Shown: in pieces, positions 55,714-64,000 of the stretch
Numbering within the stretch: position 1 is the stretch's first letter
Layout: each line of letters starts with the position of its first letter
DNA from: Bacteroidota bacterium
GTDB taxonomy: Bacteria; Bacteroidota; Bacteroidia; Chitinophagales; Chitinophagaceae
Assembly (NCBI GenBank): GCA_016712665.1
Contig: JADJQP010000001.1
Location: forward strand, 682,001 to 746,000
Direction: 5' to 3'
DNA length: 64,000 nucleotides
The notes under the pieces: model-generated
The model's input: only the letters and a program-made list of their open reading frames with translations
Databases searched by the model: none
Told to the model about the DNA's origin: nothing
Translations under genes and position numbers: made by a program

Positions 55714-56209
55714 TGTCAAGGTGTTTTAGGATTTCATCAATGCTGTTTACTGGAATAAGTAAGCCGTTTTGCCTGTCGTCTAAGTTTTTGCCAGCGAGTT
55801 CCTTTGCCCAACCTTCAAATAATGTTACACAAAGCACTTTTTTTTCAAGTTGCCAAGCAAAAGCGATTTCAGAAAGTGTTCCTGCTCCTCCTCCTGCTGC
55901 AATAATAATGTCGGCAGTCCGCACGATGATAATGTTTCGTGTTATGCCTTGTCCTGTAGGAACTGCTATATCAACAAAGGGATTTGCGTTGTCGGCTGTA
56001 TCGTCTGGTAAAATCCCAACTGTCTGTCCGTTGAAAGTGTCGGGGGATTGTTTAACACCTTTGCAAACCGCTTCCATAAAGCCGCCAAGCCCACCGCAAA
56101 CAAAAGTCCTATCCTTTGTTGCGATTTGTTGTCCAAGTTGCAAACCAAAGTCGTAAAGTTCTTTGCTGCACATTTTATTGTTTGGTCCTATTATTCCGAT
56201 TTTCTTCAT
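55706..56209 (-). CDS. LOG/TIGR00725-like Rossmann protein
   Basis: 167 aa. IGIIGPNNK, VCGGLGGFMEAVCKG, GILPDDT and GGGAGTLSEIAFAW are typical of the TIGR00725 branch of the lysine-decarboxylase-like/LOG superfamily. LOG proper cleaves nucleoside 5'-monophosphates to a free base and ribose 5-phosphate. The PGGxGTxxE motif here is GGGAGTLSE, so activity is plausible but not certain. First gene of the six-gene operon, overlapping the deacetylase gene by 8 bp. Confidence 0.85.
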   Translation of the reverse strand: MKKIGIIGPNNKMCSKELYDFGLQLGQQIATKDRTFVCGGLGGFMEAVCKGVKQSPDTFNGQTVGILPDDTADNANPFVDIAVPTGQGITRNIIIVRTADIIIAAGGGAGTLSEIAFAWQLEKKVLCVTLFEGWAKELAGKNLDDRQNGLLIPVNSIDEILKHLDNG

Positions 56210-56517
56210 TCAGTTTCTTGTTTTTATCGTGCGTTGTCAAAATTCAAGCTTTTTTGGTTTTTTGTTTTGGCTTTGTGTGTCGGAAAAACCAAATGTGCTT
56301 GAGTGTGCGGCTCGCTGTCTTTTAACACTGACCGATAACTTATTTATAGTTGCTATTTTATTGCGTCCATCAATTTATTGCAAGTCTGGTTTGCGATATT
56401 CATTTGCAATATCAAATGTACTAATTTATTTTCCAAAGTGATAATAGATGCGTAGCAATGATCTTGAATAAAAAAAATGTCTGCCGTTGCGGACTTAATT
56501 AGTAGGGCTATTTAAGC

Positions 56518-56727
56518 CTATAAGGAAACTCTTTGTTTAAAGTGATAAGCTTTAACAACTTCAGTATCTGTTGTTAGCAGGATACTCATTGGTTGTTGAG
56601 TAATGTATTCATTCAAATACTTTTTAGCTAAACTCCAGGAAAGGAATTGTTTGCGGTCTGCGAATGCTTCTGGCTTTGCTGTTGCTGTTACTGTGTAACT
56701 TCTCTTTGTTGTGTCTTGATTTTGCAT
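56518..56727 (-). CDS. 69-aa repeat-module protein, copy 3
   Basis: Same as the other two copies except FADRK for FENRK and a VSL end. The ATG (MQNQDTTKRS) is 58 bp from the shared upstream motif. Function unknown. See copy 1 for description. Confidence 0.7.
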   Translation of the reverse strand: MQNQDTTKRSYTVTATAKPEAFADRKQFLSWSLAKKYLNEYITQQPMSILLTTDTEVVKAYHFKQRVSL

Positions 56728-56784
56728 GATATAAATTTTGCAAGTAACGAAGTGTCAGGATGTGCTACAGGCAGGATTTGCCAT

Positions 56785-56829
56785 GGAGGAATTGGAATAA
56801 CATGCCTCATGTTTATGCCGAGAAAATCC
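56785..56829 (-). promoter_or_regulatory. Shared 45-bp upstream motif, copy 4
   Basis: Identical in its core to copy 1, including the perfect AACATG-AGG-CATGTT dyad. Confidence 0.6.
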
Positions 56830-57155
56830 ATGCTACATCTTGCCAACACATAAATTGCAAATGAATTTATATCAATGCGAAATGACACAACCAATAGGAA
56901 GTGAGTTGTTATGCATCAGGCCATATAGTATGTGTTAGCGTAATTTGCGTTAGGGATAATAGCGGAAAGCCCGCAGTCCCGACGCTTTGGTCGGGTGAGG
57001 ACTTGCAGCGGATAGCCCGCCCGTCTGTGCACTCAACAGGCGGGAACGCCCAAATTTTATTGTGATTCTATCGTGAATATATTACCGGTACTAACATCAC
57101 TATCCATATCTTTTACTCAACGAAATGATCCGAAACTGCCCTGATACTATGTATG

Positions 57156-58174
57156 TTAATAGTTAATGGCGTTTACTCTTTCTTTCAATATGTTTATCCT
57201 CTCTATTAATGTTTCGAATGAAAGCGATGGATTGAACAGCATGTTCTGTTGCATTAGCTTATAATCCTTTTCCCAAGCACCAATAATGGCCGCTGGCGGA
57301 ACTGGATTAATCTTATCCGGGGTATGATTAGCATAATTAATTCCTCTCAGTGGAGTTAATTTCCTTCGATGCTCAACAATAACATTATAAAGGTCTTTAT
57401 TTTTTAGCGCTTCATGTGCAAAATCAGTATCCATCAGTTTTTCCAAATCGTATAAATGACGGCTTTTACGTTCTACTCTTATCTTATCTGTTGGTAATTG
57501 AAATTCTTCATGCAGCAGGAATACCTTTTCCAAAAATGTTCTTTGCGGGTTGACCGAAGGAATGATAATGTTGCCATCGACAAATTCTCTCCCTTGGTAT
57601 TTTTCTCCAACAAAGGAATTAAAACTTCTTTCGTCAAATGGTTCAATTAAGGATCGACTACCTACTTCAATCAGAACTCTTGGTTCGAGGTAGGGAATGC
57701 GGTCCGTTAAAGTTGGAAAATAGATTTCGATAATCAGGGGGTCCTGATCATCTGTTTTACTTCGCCAAGCTTGATATTAACCTTCAATACGGCTGCATTA
57801 AATTTTTCCGTTAGTTCAGGAAAATACTTCTCTGCAATAAACTTTGCAGAAAGCTTTCGCAATTTTGATACCTGCGAACCATTCATTTCATTATCCGGTT
57901 TTTCAATACCTAAAAATCTCCTGTCCAATGCTAAATCAATATCTTCTGAGAAGCGGTCTATCACCCCCCATGCTTTACTTAACGATGTGCCTCCCTTAAA
58001 GACAGTATGTTGTGCTATGGATGTGTCAAAAACCAGCTGTAGCGTACGAACTACCCACCAGTCTTTTTCTACGGCTGCTGCCGGAAGTCCGATAGCAGCA
58101 GCAGTTTCTTCGAAGATGTTTCGCCGGGTTTGATCGGTTAGTTTCAGCCATTCCTGAATTGCAGCTGTATTCAT
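57156..58174 (-). CDS. AbiEii-type nucleotidyltransferase toxin (apparent frameshift)
   Basis: About 339 aa after one base is restored in the T run at 57754-57757, so that GEVK continues as TDDQDPLIIEIYFPT and on through GREFVDGNIIIPSV to EKVFLLHEEFQ. Nucleotidyltransferase motifs are TVFKGGTSLSKAWG and RFSEDIDLAL (GG-S plus DxD), typical of AbiEii/AbiGii toxins, which act with a cognate antitoxin. ATG overlaps the stop of the antitoxin gene by 4 bp. Confidence 0.85.
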
Positions 58175-58782
58175 ATTGTATTGTCATTTAGCACTGGTTG
58201 CATGATTCTCCTTATCCAATCAGGAGCCAGACGAATGTCGTGTTGCAGGTGTGTATTTTTTTCTTTTTTAAGCAACTGCTGTATTTTGTTTATTTCTTCC
58301 TTACTTACCTTACTTTTCCCAATTGCTTTTAGTGCCTGTATAACCAGACTGCTGATATCGCCAATTGCGGCCACATTTTTAGGTGTAGCTCTTTTAAAAG
58401 TTATGGTTCTTTTCCCAATTTTCACTTTGCGGTCTGCTCCATCTGTTAAATATACTACTGTCATTGGTACTTGTTCAGACAGGCCCAGCCGGTTAAGTGC
58501 GTATATCCCGGTAGGAATGATTCTGGCTTTGTCACGCCTCGCAATGGCTTCGGCTATAGTTTCTATACCAGGGGTAACTGGCCCAATGACAGGGTCTATT
58601 TCAGGTCTGACATAGATACCTCTGGCTACCCTTACCAATTCACCTTGTTTGGTCAATCGCTCCAATGCCTTGCCTACAGTCTTTGCATTGCCAAGGCTGA
58701 GGAAGTTCTCAGCGAAAAACAGCGAACCCCTGCCGGCTTTAGAGATTTTCTTTAATGCTTTTATTTCAGTACTTTCAGCCAT
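58171..58782 (-). CDS. DUF6088 / AbiEi-like antitoxin
   Basis: 203 aa. The N-terminal wHTH (GSLFFAENFLSLGNAKTVGKA, LERLTKQGELVRVARGIYV) is followed by the antitoxin core (IIPTGIYALNRLGLSEQVP, then VVYLTDGADR). Known to neutralise AbiEii and repress its own promoter in related systems. First gene of the pair, overlapping the toxin gene by 4 bp. Confidence 0.87.
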   Translation of the reverse strand: MAESTEIKALKKISKAGRGSLFFAENFLSLGNAKTVGKALERLTKQGELVRVARGIYVRPEIDPVIGPVTPGIETIAEAIARRDKARIIPTGIYALNRLGLSEQVPMTVVYLTDGADRKVKIGKRTITFKRATPKNVAAIGDISSLVIQALKAIGKSKVSKEEINKIQQLLKKEKNTHLQHDIRLAPDWIRRIMQPVLNDNTI

Positions 58783-58955
58783 ATATTAGCAATATTCTGT
58801 CGCAAATTTAGTAAATATTTGCGACAATTTGCATGAAAAGTAGAAAGTTTAGAGGTTGGAATGTTACAAGTTTAGAGGTTTAGGTGTAAACCTGATTTGT
58901 GATTGATAAAGCTCTTACGTTTATTGAGCAAAATATAGCTTTATCATTTTGATTT

Positions 58956-59720
58956 TCATAACATAATGCATTTATTGGGTTCAAATACCTTATGCTCATT
59001 CCTTTGTACATACCCCAGTTGATTTGTAAGTAGCTGTGTTGTGCCAATTTCAAATGCAGGAGTGTTTGAATGATGATGGCCGTATACCCAACTAGTAATA
59101 TCAGAGGATTCAATAAAATCATGTAGCTCCACCGCAAACGCTTCATTTAATACATCACCTTTGTATTGCTCAGGATAGTTTAAAAAAGTGGGGCAATGAT
59201 GTGTGCAAACTACTATGTTTTCCTCTTTATTTGAAGTCAAATCCTGAGTGATAAAAGCCATACTCTCCGTATGCAACTGATTATACCGTTCTGCTGAAAA
59301 ACGATAACCGTTGAACTTGATTAAATGAAAGTCGTTCAGGCTGCGCTCTATCTGCCATTGATGACCTGCACTTAGTTTACTCCACAGCGTAGAGAATATC
59401 AGCTTTGCATTGTTATGTATTACCGAAGTATTGTTTACCAAAAACACATTGCTTCTGATTTTCTCATTTATCGCGCCACTTTTTTCCGCTATATCAAAAT
59501 GATAATACTCATGATTACCTGGCAGCCAATACGTTGTTTCAAAATGATCGGCTACCCAACTAAAAAAATCCTGATACTGATCCATAATGGCTAAAGGCAC
59601 AATGTCACCGGCCAATACCAATACATCACCCACTGGCAGAAGTGGATACTGTTTCATGAATTCCTGGTTCTGAGGAAATTCAAGATGGAGGTCAGAGGCG
59701 TATTGGATTTTGAGTGGCAT
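58956..59720 (-). CDS. Calcineurin-like metallophosphoesterase
   Basis: 254 aa. YASDLHLEF (D, H), LAGDIVPL (D), PGNHEYY (N, H), VCTHHCPT (H) and GHHHSN (H, H) are all five phosphoesterase motifs in order. No signal peptide. Substrate unknown. It ends 173 bp from the AbiE pair and lies 3 bp after the regulator-like gene, so those two are cotranscribed. Confidence 0.92.
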   Translation of the reverse strand: MPLKIQYASDLHLEFPQNQEFMKQYPLLPVGDVLVLAGDIVPLAIMDQYQDFFSWVADHFETTYWLPGNHEYYHFDIAEKSGAINEKIRSNVFLVNNTSVIHNNAKLIFSTLWSKLSAGHQWQIERSLNDFHLIKFNGYRFSAERYNQLHTESMAFITQDLTSNKEENIVVCTHHCPTFLNYPEQYKGDVLNEAFAVELHDFIESSDITSWVYGHHHSNTPAFEIGTTQLLTNQLGYVQRNEHKVFEPNKCIML

Positions 59721-59723
59721 TGT

Positions 59724-60179
59724 TTAGTTTCTAATTCTAAGTTCCCATTTCTCCTCACTCACCATACTCCAGCCAGCTTTTACAAGGTGGGCCTTCATAT
59801 TTTCGTATTTTGGGAAGATTTGATTTTCTGAGATATTTTTTTTGATATTGGAAACTGTGCTTTTACTCAGATCCAGTATTTTATTGAGTGCCGAAGTTTC
59901 GAGCAGGGAGAAATAAGCCTCATAGATACTCAGTCCCTTTTCTTCATTGGCGTTGTTACGAATATTATGAATATACCATTTCTTCATCAGCTGCATGGTG
60001 ACTGCAAGTTCCTCATCTCTCACCGGTTCAAATTTTTCCAGCAGGACCAATTGTATGTTTAATCCGCTGTGCACCACCTTTACAATGATCCGGGGGCTGA
60101 TAGTGCTGCAGATAAATTCACCATTGCTTCTGGCATTGGTGACTTTTTGATATAAATACTTAGGATATTGTCGGCTCAT
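59724..60179 (-). CDS. Hypothetical protein, partner of phosphoesterase
   Basis: 151 aa from ATG 60179 (MSRQYPKYLYQKV). The frame is open upstream but TATATTTG, a good promoter -7 element, lies just before this ATG. The C-terminal half has a possible helix-turn-helix (NKILDLSKSTVSNIKKNIS). It may regulate the pair. Unrecognised family. Confidence 0.6.
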   Translation of the reverse strand: MSRQYPKYLYQKVTNARSNGEFICSTISPRIIVKVVHSGLNIQLVLLEKFEPVRDEELAVTMQLMKKWYIHNIRNNANEEKGLSIYEAYFSLLETSALNKILDLSKSTVSNIKKNISENQIFPKYENMKAHLVKAGWSMVSEEKWELRIRN

Positions 60180-60559
60180 GACACAAATATAAAGTTTTGT
60201 ATTTTCCAAACCGATACATTTTATTGAGTAGCCCGGCTGTTTGACCGAGAATATTTTCGACCGCATAGCGACCCGTCTAATAGCCTTTTCGTTTCCAGGG
60301 CTATACAGGATGTTAGTTTCCCATCCTGAAAGCAATCGGAGATTTCTTAAACTTCAGAAACAGATCAATTTCAAAAATGTTATCTTCGTGCCAGTCGTCC
60401 TTGTGGATTTTTGAAATACCAGGTGAAAGAAAAAGCTTGTCCTCAACATGTGTATTGTCATTGCGGCGCAGCAAATGATTATATGAATTGGATGTATGAT
60501 TTTCATAAAATATTTTTTTTTTCAGAAATGTTTTTGGGAATATTGAAAAATAAAGTGCT

Positions 60560-60681
60560 GCCTACAAGCCTACACTGCCTACAGCGAACTACAGAAAATT
60601 ACGTCAGCCTACAGAAATACATGTTTTAATAATATATAATCGTTGATTTTCAATACTTTATGAATGTAGGCAGTTGTAGGC
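60560..60681. repeat. GCCTACA iteron-like cluster
   Basis: GCCTACA occurs at 60560, 60568, 60577 and 60607, and its complement TGTAGGC at 60665 and 60675. Six copies in 122 bp next to the right end of the island could be binding sites for a replication or regulatory protein. The interval 60180-60608 contains no convincing gene. Confidence 0.45.
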
Positions 60682-61204
60682 AGGGTTTTAGGTTTTTTTT
60701 TAAAAATCAAGATTTGTACTCCTAAAAAATTTATTTTCTTTTTCGGTGCATTCATGTCGGTATTCCTTGCATGCTCGCGCAGCTCGTCATGATTCAGAAT
60801 TTCCAGATCGATCTCGAGGTCGTTGTATAAAAATGCAGAGGGTTTCGTTGGTTTATTTTCGCTGCCATCATACCGGCTGAACCTGAAATTTTTCACAGCG
60901 CCGACATAGTAATCCCAGTTACCCAGATAATGCAGCACACGTTCCTTCGGCGTTGCTTCCTTCCCGGTCATTAATTTGTAGCTCGACTGAGATAGCGGAT
61001 GCACATTGCCTAATCTCAGGTACAGTTATTTGGTAGGCACTGTAAAGTTTTTTAGATAATACCGACGGCGGATATAATACAGTCTATGCAACTCACGCAA
61101 AGTAAACCCGCATCGGCATTATACCAAAGTGGATAGAGTAAAAATAATCCGCTAAGGTATAAGTTTCGTCTTCAAACGTGTTGCGCCAGTCTGAAAATAC
61201 ATTT
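60609..61204 (-). pseudogene. Decayed gene next to attR
   Basis: Fragments of one protein appear in the same direction: VFSDWRNTFEDETYTLADYF (near 61200), RELHRLYYIRRRYYLKNF, then an in-frame TAA, then SSYKLMTGKEATPKERVLHY and EIDLEILNHDELREHARN down to 60609. At least one stop and one shift interrupt it. No homopolymer explanation fits the TAA, so this looks like genuine decay. Family not recognised. The stretch 61205-61369 holds no gene. Confidence 0.45.
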
Positions 61205-61315
61205 GTGAAACTTTATGAAATTTTGTGAAATATTTTGTAATATTGTGCAAGAAAATGAAATGTAATTCTTGCGAAATAGATACGCAGGTATTAAAAGAGA
61301 AAAAGAATGACAAGT

Positions 61316-61324
61316 GCTTAACCA
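61316..61324 (+). repeat. Right-arm copy of the GCTTAACCA integrase repeat
   Basis: Same word as the three repeats at 390-423, here 46 bp inside the right attachment core. Candidate arm-type site. Confidence 0.4.
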
Positions 61325-61369
61325 TCATTTTTAAAGCGTTGATTATTAATAGATTAGGATGTTAAAATA

Positions 61370-61386
61370 AGTCCCAGCGGGATCAC
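61370..61386. repeat. attR core: 17-bp direct repeat
   Basis: AGTCCCAGCGGGATCAC, identical to 249-265, without any tRNA sequence to its left. Right boundary of the island. Confidence 0.9.
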
Positions 61387-61417
61387 AAAAGCTGTCTGGA
61401 AACAGGCAGCTTTTTTG
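61387..61417 (+). terminator. Original tRNA-Lys terminator, displaced by the island
   Basis: AAAGCTGTCTG-GAAA-CAGGCAGCTTTTTT forms an 11-bp stem with a GAAA loop and a T-tract, directly after the attR core. Before integration it would have followed the tRNA. Confidence 0.85.
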
Positions 61418-61439
61418 TTTTTTAGGGGTTGTAGCTGAA

Positions 61440-61490
61440 TGCTCAGATAGAGCTTCGGAAGGAAGGGTGTTCCGAAGAACGGGGAGCTTT
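61440..61490. repeat. Hairpin element related to the 3.8-4.1 kb repeat
   Basis: CGGAAGGAAGGGTGTTCCG, then AAGAACGGGG. The ending CCGAAGAACxGGG matches both copies at 3826-4064. It lies outside the island, supporting a host-genome repeat family. Confidence 0.4.
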
Positions 61491-61579
61491 ATAGAAATTG
61501 TTTGTACTTATAATGAAGAGAGTTCTGAGAAATTACATATAAAATACAAATTGTTTTTCTTAACTTGGTTCAAAAATTA

Positions 61580-64000
61580 ATGGAAATAGTCTTTTCGAAA
61601 AAATTTACGGGCATTCATTTGGATTCAATGATTGAAAAATACTGGAACGCTTCAATTGATCCACATAGTAAGGAACCAATAGTTTTTGATTTGTCAAAGC
61701 TAGAATGGATTGCAGTTGAGGAAATTGTTTTTTATTTGCTTGGTTTAGAAAATTAGTTTTGCTTGAAAAGGACTTCAAAATTAAACTAGCTGATTTTAGT
61801 AATATTATTAATGTTTTAAGAGAATTTAATAGGGATAGAGAAATCCCCACTGGACCAAAATTTGCAACTTGGTTACAGGAAAATATTTTAAGTATTAAGT
61901 GGCCAAATAACATCAAGACTTCTATTAATCTCGTGCATAGATGGGGAATGTCGAATTGTTTTTTACCTAGGGACCTGTTTGACTACCTTGAAAAGGAATC
62001 ATATATAATTAATACGTTTTTGAAAGCTGAAGAAATAAAAGACCAAAAAAGAATTGCAGATGGAAAGCATTATTCAATTATACCATTCAGAATTCTTGGC
62101 AGCCAATCTGATGAATCTTTGATCGGTTTAAGAAATCAACTGAGAAGTAAATTGACAAATGTATACTTCATTGAAAAAGAAATAACCGCGTTGCTAAATG
62201 AAGAGGTATGCTCGAGCCCTTTTGATAATAAAACTCTAAGTAATATAATTACAGTTGAACTTTTTTTAAATGTGCTGTTGCATTCCTTTGATGCATCTGA
62301 TAAAAGTATCGAATCTTATCTGGGGATTTCGGTCAGTCATAAGCAATATCCTGAAAAATTTAAGAAGGAATGGTTAGAAAAAAGACCGAATAAAAATGAT
62401 AATGATTATGATGTCTATTTTCGAAATAGAATAAATGACAATAACAAGGAGGAAAAGAGCGCTGAAGAATTGGATTTCTATAGAATGGAAAGCAATAATG
62501 ATAATTATAGAAATGAATCTTTTGTCAATTTTTCATTTTTAGATTTTGGCAAGGGAATAACAACAACCTTACGAAAGAAGTATTTAGAGGATGAGGAGAA
62601 AGGGGAAGTAAGGGAACAGATGAGTGGTATTAGGTCTGACAATTTGGACTCGAAAATATTGGAGTATGCATTTTTACTTCATTCATCGCAAAATCCGATT
62701 CTAATGAATATAGAGAAGCAAGAATTTGTCCAAAGAGGATTATTTTTTGTGGCCGAGTATATAAGAAGGTATAGGGGATTACTAATAGTAAGAAGCGGAA
62801 GAGGCAAGGTAATTTATAATTTTAAAGATAATTCAAAACCAATTAAGCAGTGTGTAACTTATGAAAATGATTCAATAGATTTACCACAATTAAATGGAAC
62901 TCTTCTTTCTATTGCAATACCAGCAGGTAAGCATATTTCATTAAAAGGATTAGAAGTAGATTTACAATTTAGACCGAGTGGAAAAGGTACTTTTGAAAAT
63001 TTGGCTTCTAAGAGGGCTATGTTTAATATTGAACTGATTAGTATTGAATCTATCATTAGGAAGGTAATCAAAAATGACAATACTCTATTAGGTGAAAAAG
63101 TAAATGGCGATATTACAGGTAAATTGTACAAGCATCTGTATGTTGCAATTAATGAGTATCTTATTGCAAATAAGGGCTCTGAGCGGCTTCTAATTTTTGA
63201 TTTTGAATATCTAGAGAAGAGTTTTCTTGATAGTAAGCTGTATTATTTCATATGTCAAAATCCACTAGTAAATTCTTTGAATAATGTTATCATAATTAAT
63301 CCACCTGATAAAAATAATTTGCTGGAAATACAAAAGCTACTTTTAAGACCAGAATTTGATAGTATTAAACCTGTACCAGCGATTTTCAATATAGATGAGA
63401 TTGTTTGGATAGGGATAAAAGATTTGGAATTTGAAGAAAAGCTTAATGAGAATTGGAAACTTTTTCCTCGGCCTTCATATTCAAAATATGATAATTTTAA
63501 TTCTGTAGAGCCGTTCGCAGCAGATTGTGTTGAAGGTAATGTCGTAAAATTTGATGTTTACGGCAATTTGCAAGAATTTTATTTTCCGAATTATGATGAA
63601 TTTTCCGATTATCTTAGGTACAAAGAAATTAGTTTCGTCGAAGAACTTCTCAATGATAAGAATAGTAAGATATTGCTTAATTCCACATATGAAAATGGTA
63701 AGAAAAGAATCTTCGAAACTTCTGGAAAGTATTTTCAAGAGCGATTTTTAAGTTATCTTGGTAAGTTTATGGATAAAGAAGATATGTCTTCACTATATCA
63801 TATTTCAATCGTGGAAAAATTTGCAAATATTCTTATTAATCGGTTAATCAATAAGCACGGTAAATTAAGTGATTTAAATATTACCAAAGTGGTGGCAGTT
63901 ACATTAAGTAGTCACATTTTGGCGGAAGAGATTTGTGATATTTATAATTCGCAAGTGTTCTACTCAGAGAATAAGAAGGAGTTACGGCTAGTTAAGCTAA
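61580..64000 (+). CDS. Large GHKL-ATPase protein with STAS-like start, truncated by window end (apparent frameshift)
   Basis: Over 800 codons are open to the window edge. The first 55 (MEIVFSKKFTG, LDLSKLEWIAVEEIVF-like) resemble a STAS-like domain. One base restored in the T run at 61728-61733 continues it as FAWFRKLVLLEKDFKIKLAD. Near residue 225, ELFLNVLLHSFDAS fits the N box, and FLDFGKGI near 330 fits the D-x-G-x-G box of Hsp90/histidine-kinase-type ATPases. The last visible residues (NITKVVAVTLSSHILAEEI) hint at a phosphoribosyltransferase-like fold. It is outside the island. Confidence 0.6.

Larger units (their letters stand above)
56467..57117. repeat. Repeat module, copy 3 (about 0.65 kb)
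   Basis: Collinear with 36651-37308: degraded terminator, 69-aa gene, 45-bp motif, TTGCAAATGAATTTATATCA, GGGATAATAGCGGAAAG with the CCCGACGCTTTGGTCGGG hairpin, and the decayed gene tail ending near 57117. It fills the gap 56728-57155. The left flank 56210-56466 holds only AT-rich sequence. Confidence 0.8.

Noticed and set aside
60411..60629. Rightward open frame of 72 codons near the right end
   Set aside because: Cysteine- and aromatic-rich with no family resemblance, and it includes the GCCTACA repeats. I treat it as non-coding.
61440..61490. Second tRNA remnant (GTAGCTGAATGCTCAGATAGAGC)
   Set aside because: It superficially resembles a tRNA D arm but no anticodon or T arm follows, and the rest matches the hairpin repeat family.
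1..64000. CRISPR array, rRNA operon, conjugation module
   Set aside because: No regularly spaced short repeats, no rRNA sequence, and no relaxase or Tra genes were found on either strand.

Overview
The window looks like a Bacteroidetes chromosome, probably Chitinophagaceae or a related Sphingobacteriia-type lineage. The evidence is AT-rich DNA, sigma-ABfr-type promoters (TTTG, about 19 nt, TAnnTTTG), and a tyrosine integrase with an N-terminal arm-binding domain typical of that phylum. Most of the window is one genomic island of about 61 kb inserted in the 3' end of a tRNA-Lys(UUU) gene. A 17-bp direct repeat of the tRNA 3' end marks both ends (249-265 and 61370-61386). The integrase (438-1586) sits just inside the left end. 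The original tRNA terminator now lies beyond the right end (61387-61420). I see no relaxase, coupling ATPase or Tra/Mob genes, so the element looks like an integrase-only accessory island.

Left part (1.6-21 kb): an agmatine-deiminase-family enzyme and a UDG-like protein. Next comes a six-gene leftward restriction/defence operon (4077-14658): PLD-SNF2 helicase, YhcG-type nuclease, Eco57I-like methylase, a small DNA-recognition candidate, GIY-YIG nuclease and PD-(D/E)XK nuclease. A second leftward operon (16189-19437) is built around a complete metK and starts behind a strong promoter and a structured, terminator-containing leader. A PD-(D/E)XK protein follows.

Middle part (21-36.6 kb): short one- to three-gene units separated by long imperfect inverted repeats that resemble integron attC sites. 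They include a TraB/GumN-like protein, a TonB-C protein, a 4-TM protein with an MBL-fold hydrolase, an Hsp70-TPR / UvrD-like helicase / unknown-protein trio, a DUF932 plasmid-type block next to a hairpin cluster, RadC-like, HNH and PLD proteins.

Right part (36.6-61.4 kb): three copies of a 0.5-0.65 kb repeat module (near 36.7, 45.6 and 56.5 kb) delimit accessory blocks. Each carries a 69-aa gene, a terminator, a 45-bp palindrome-containing upstream motif and, in full or part, a structured element. Block one is a nuclease / RecQ-like helicase / coiled-coil membrane protein / HEYAH metallopeptidase operon plus small unknowns. Block two is an M28 peptidase, an EEP nuclease and a tightly overlapping six-gene operon (asparagine synthetase fused to a Cys-His-Asp domain, M20 peptidase, NodU/TobZ-type carbamoyltransferase, double-GT protein, NodB-like deacetylase, LOG-like protein), probably for a decorated glycan or small molecule. 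Block three is an AbiE-type toxin-antitoxin pair, a phosphoesterase and a decayed gene next to the right end. Beyond the island, an open-ended GHKL-ATPase protein runs off the window.

About a dozen genes are split by frameshifts, nearly all fitted by one missing base in a homopolymer. This looks like systematic sequencing under-calling rather than real gene decay, so I give those genes as single units. Several start codons were moved from TTG/GTG to the first plausible ATG.
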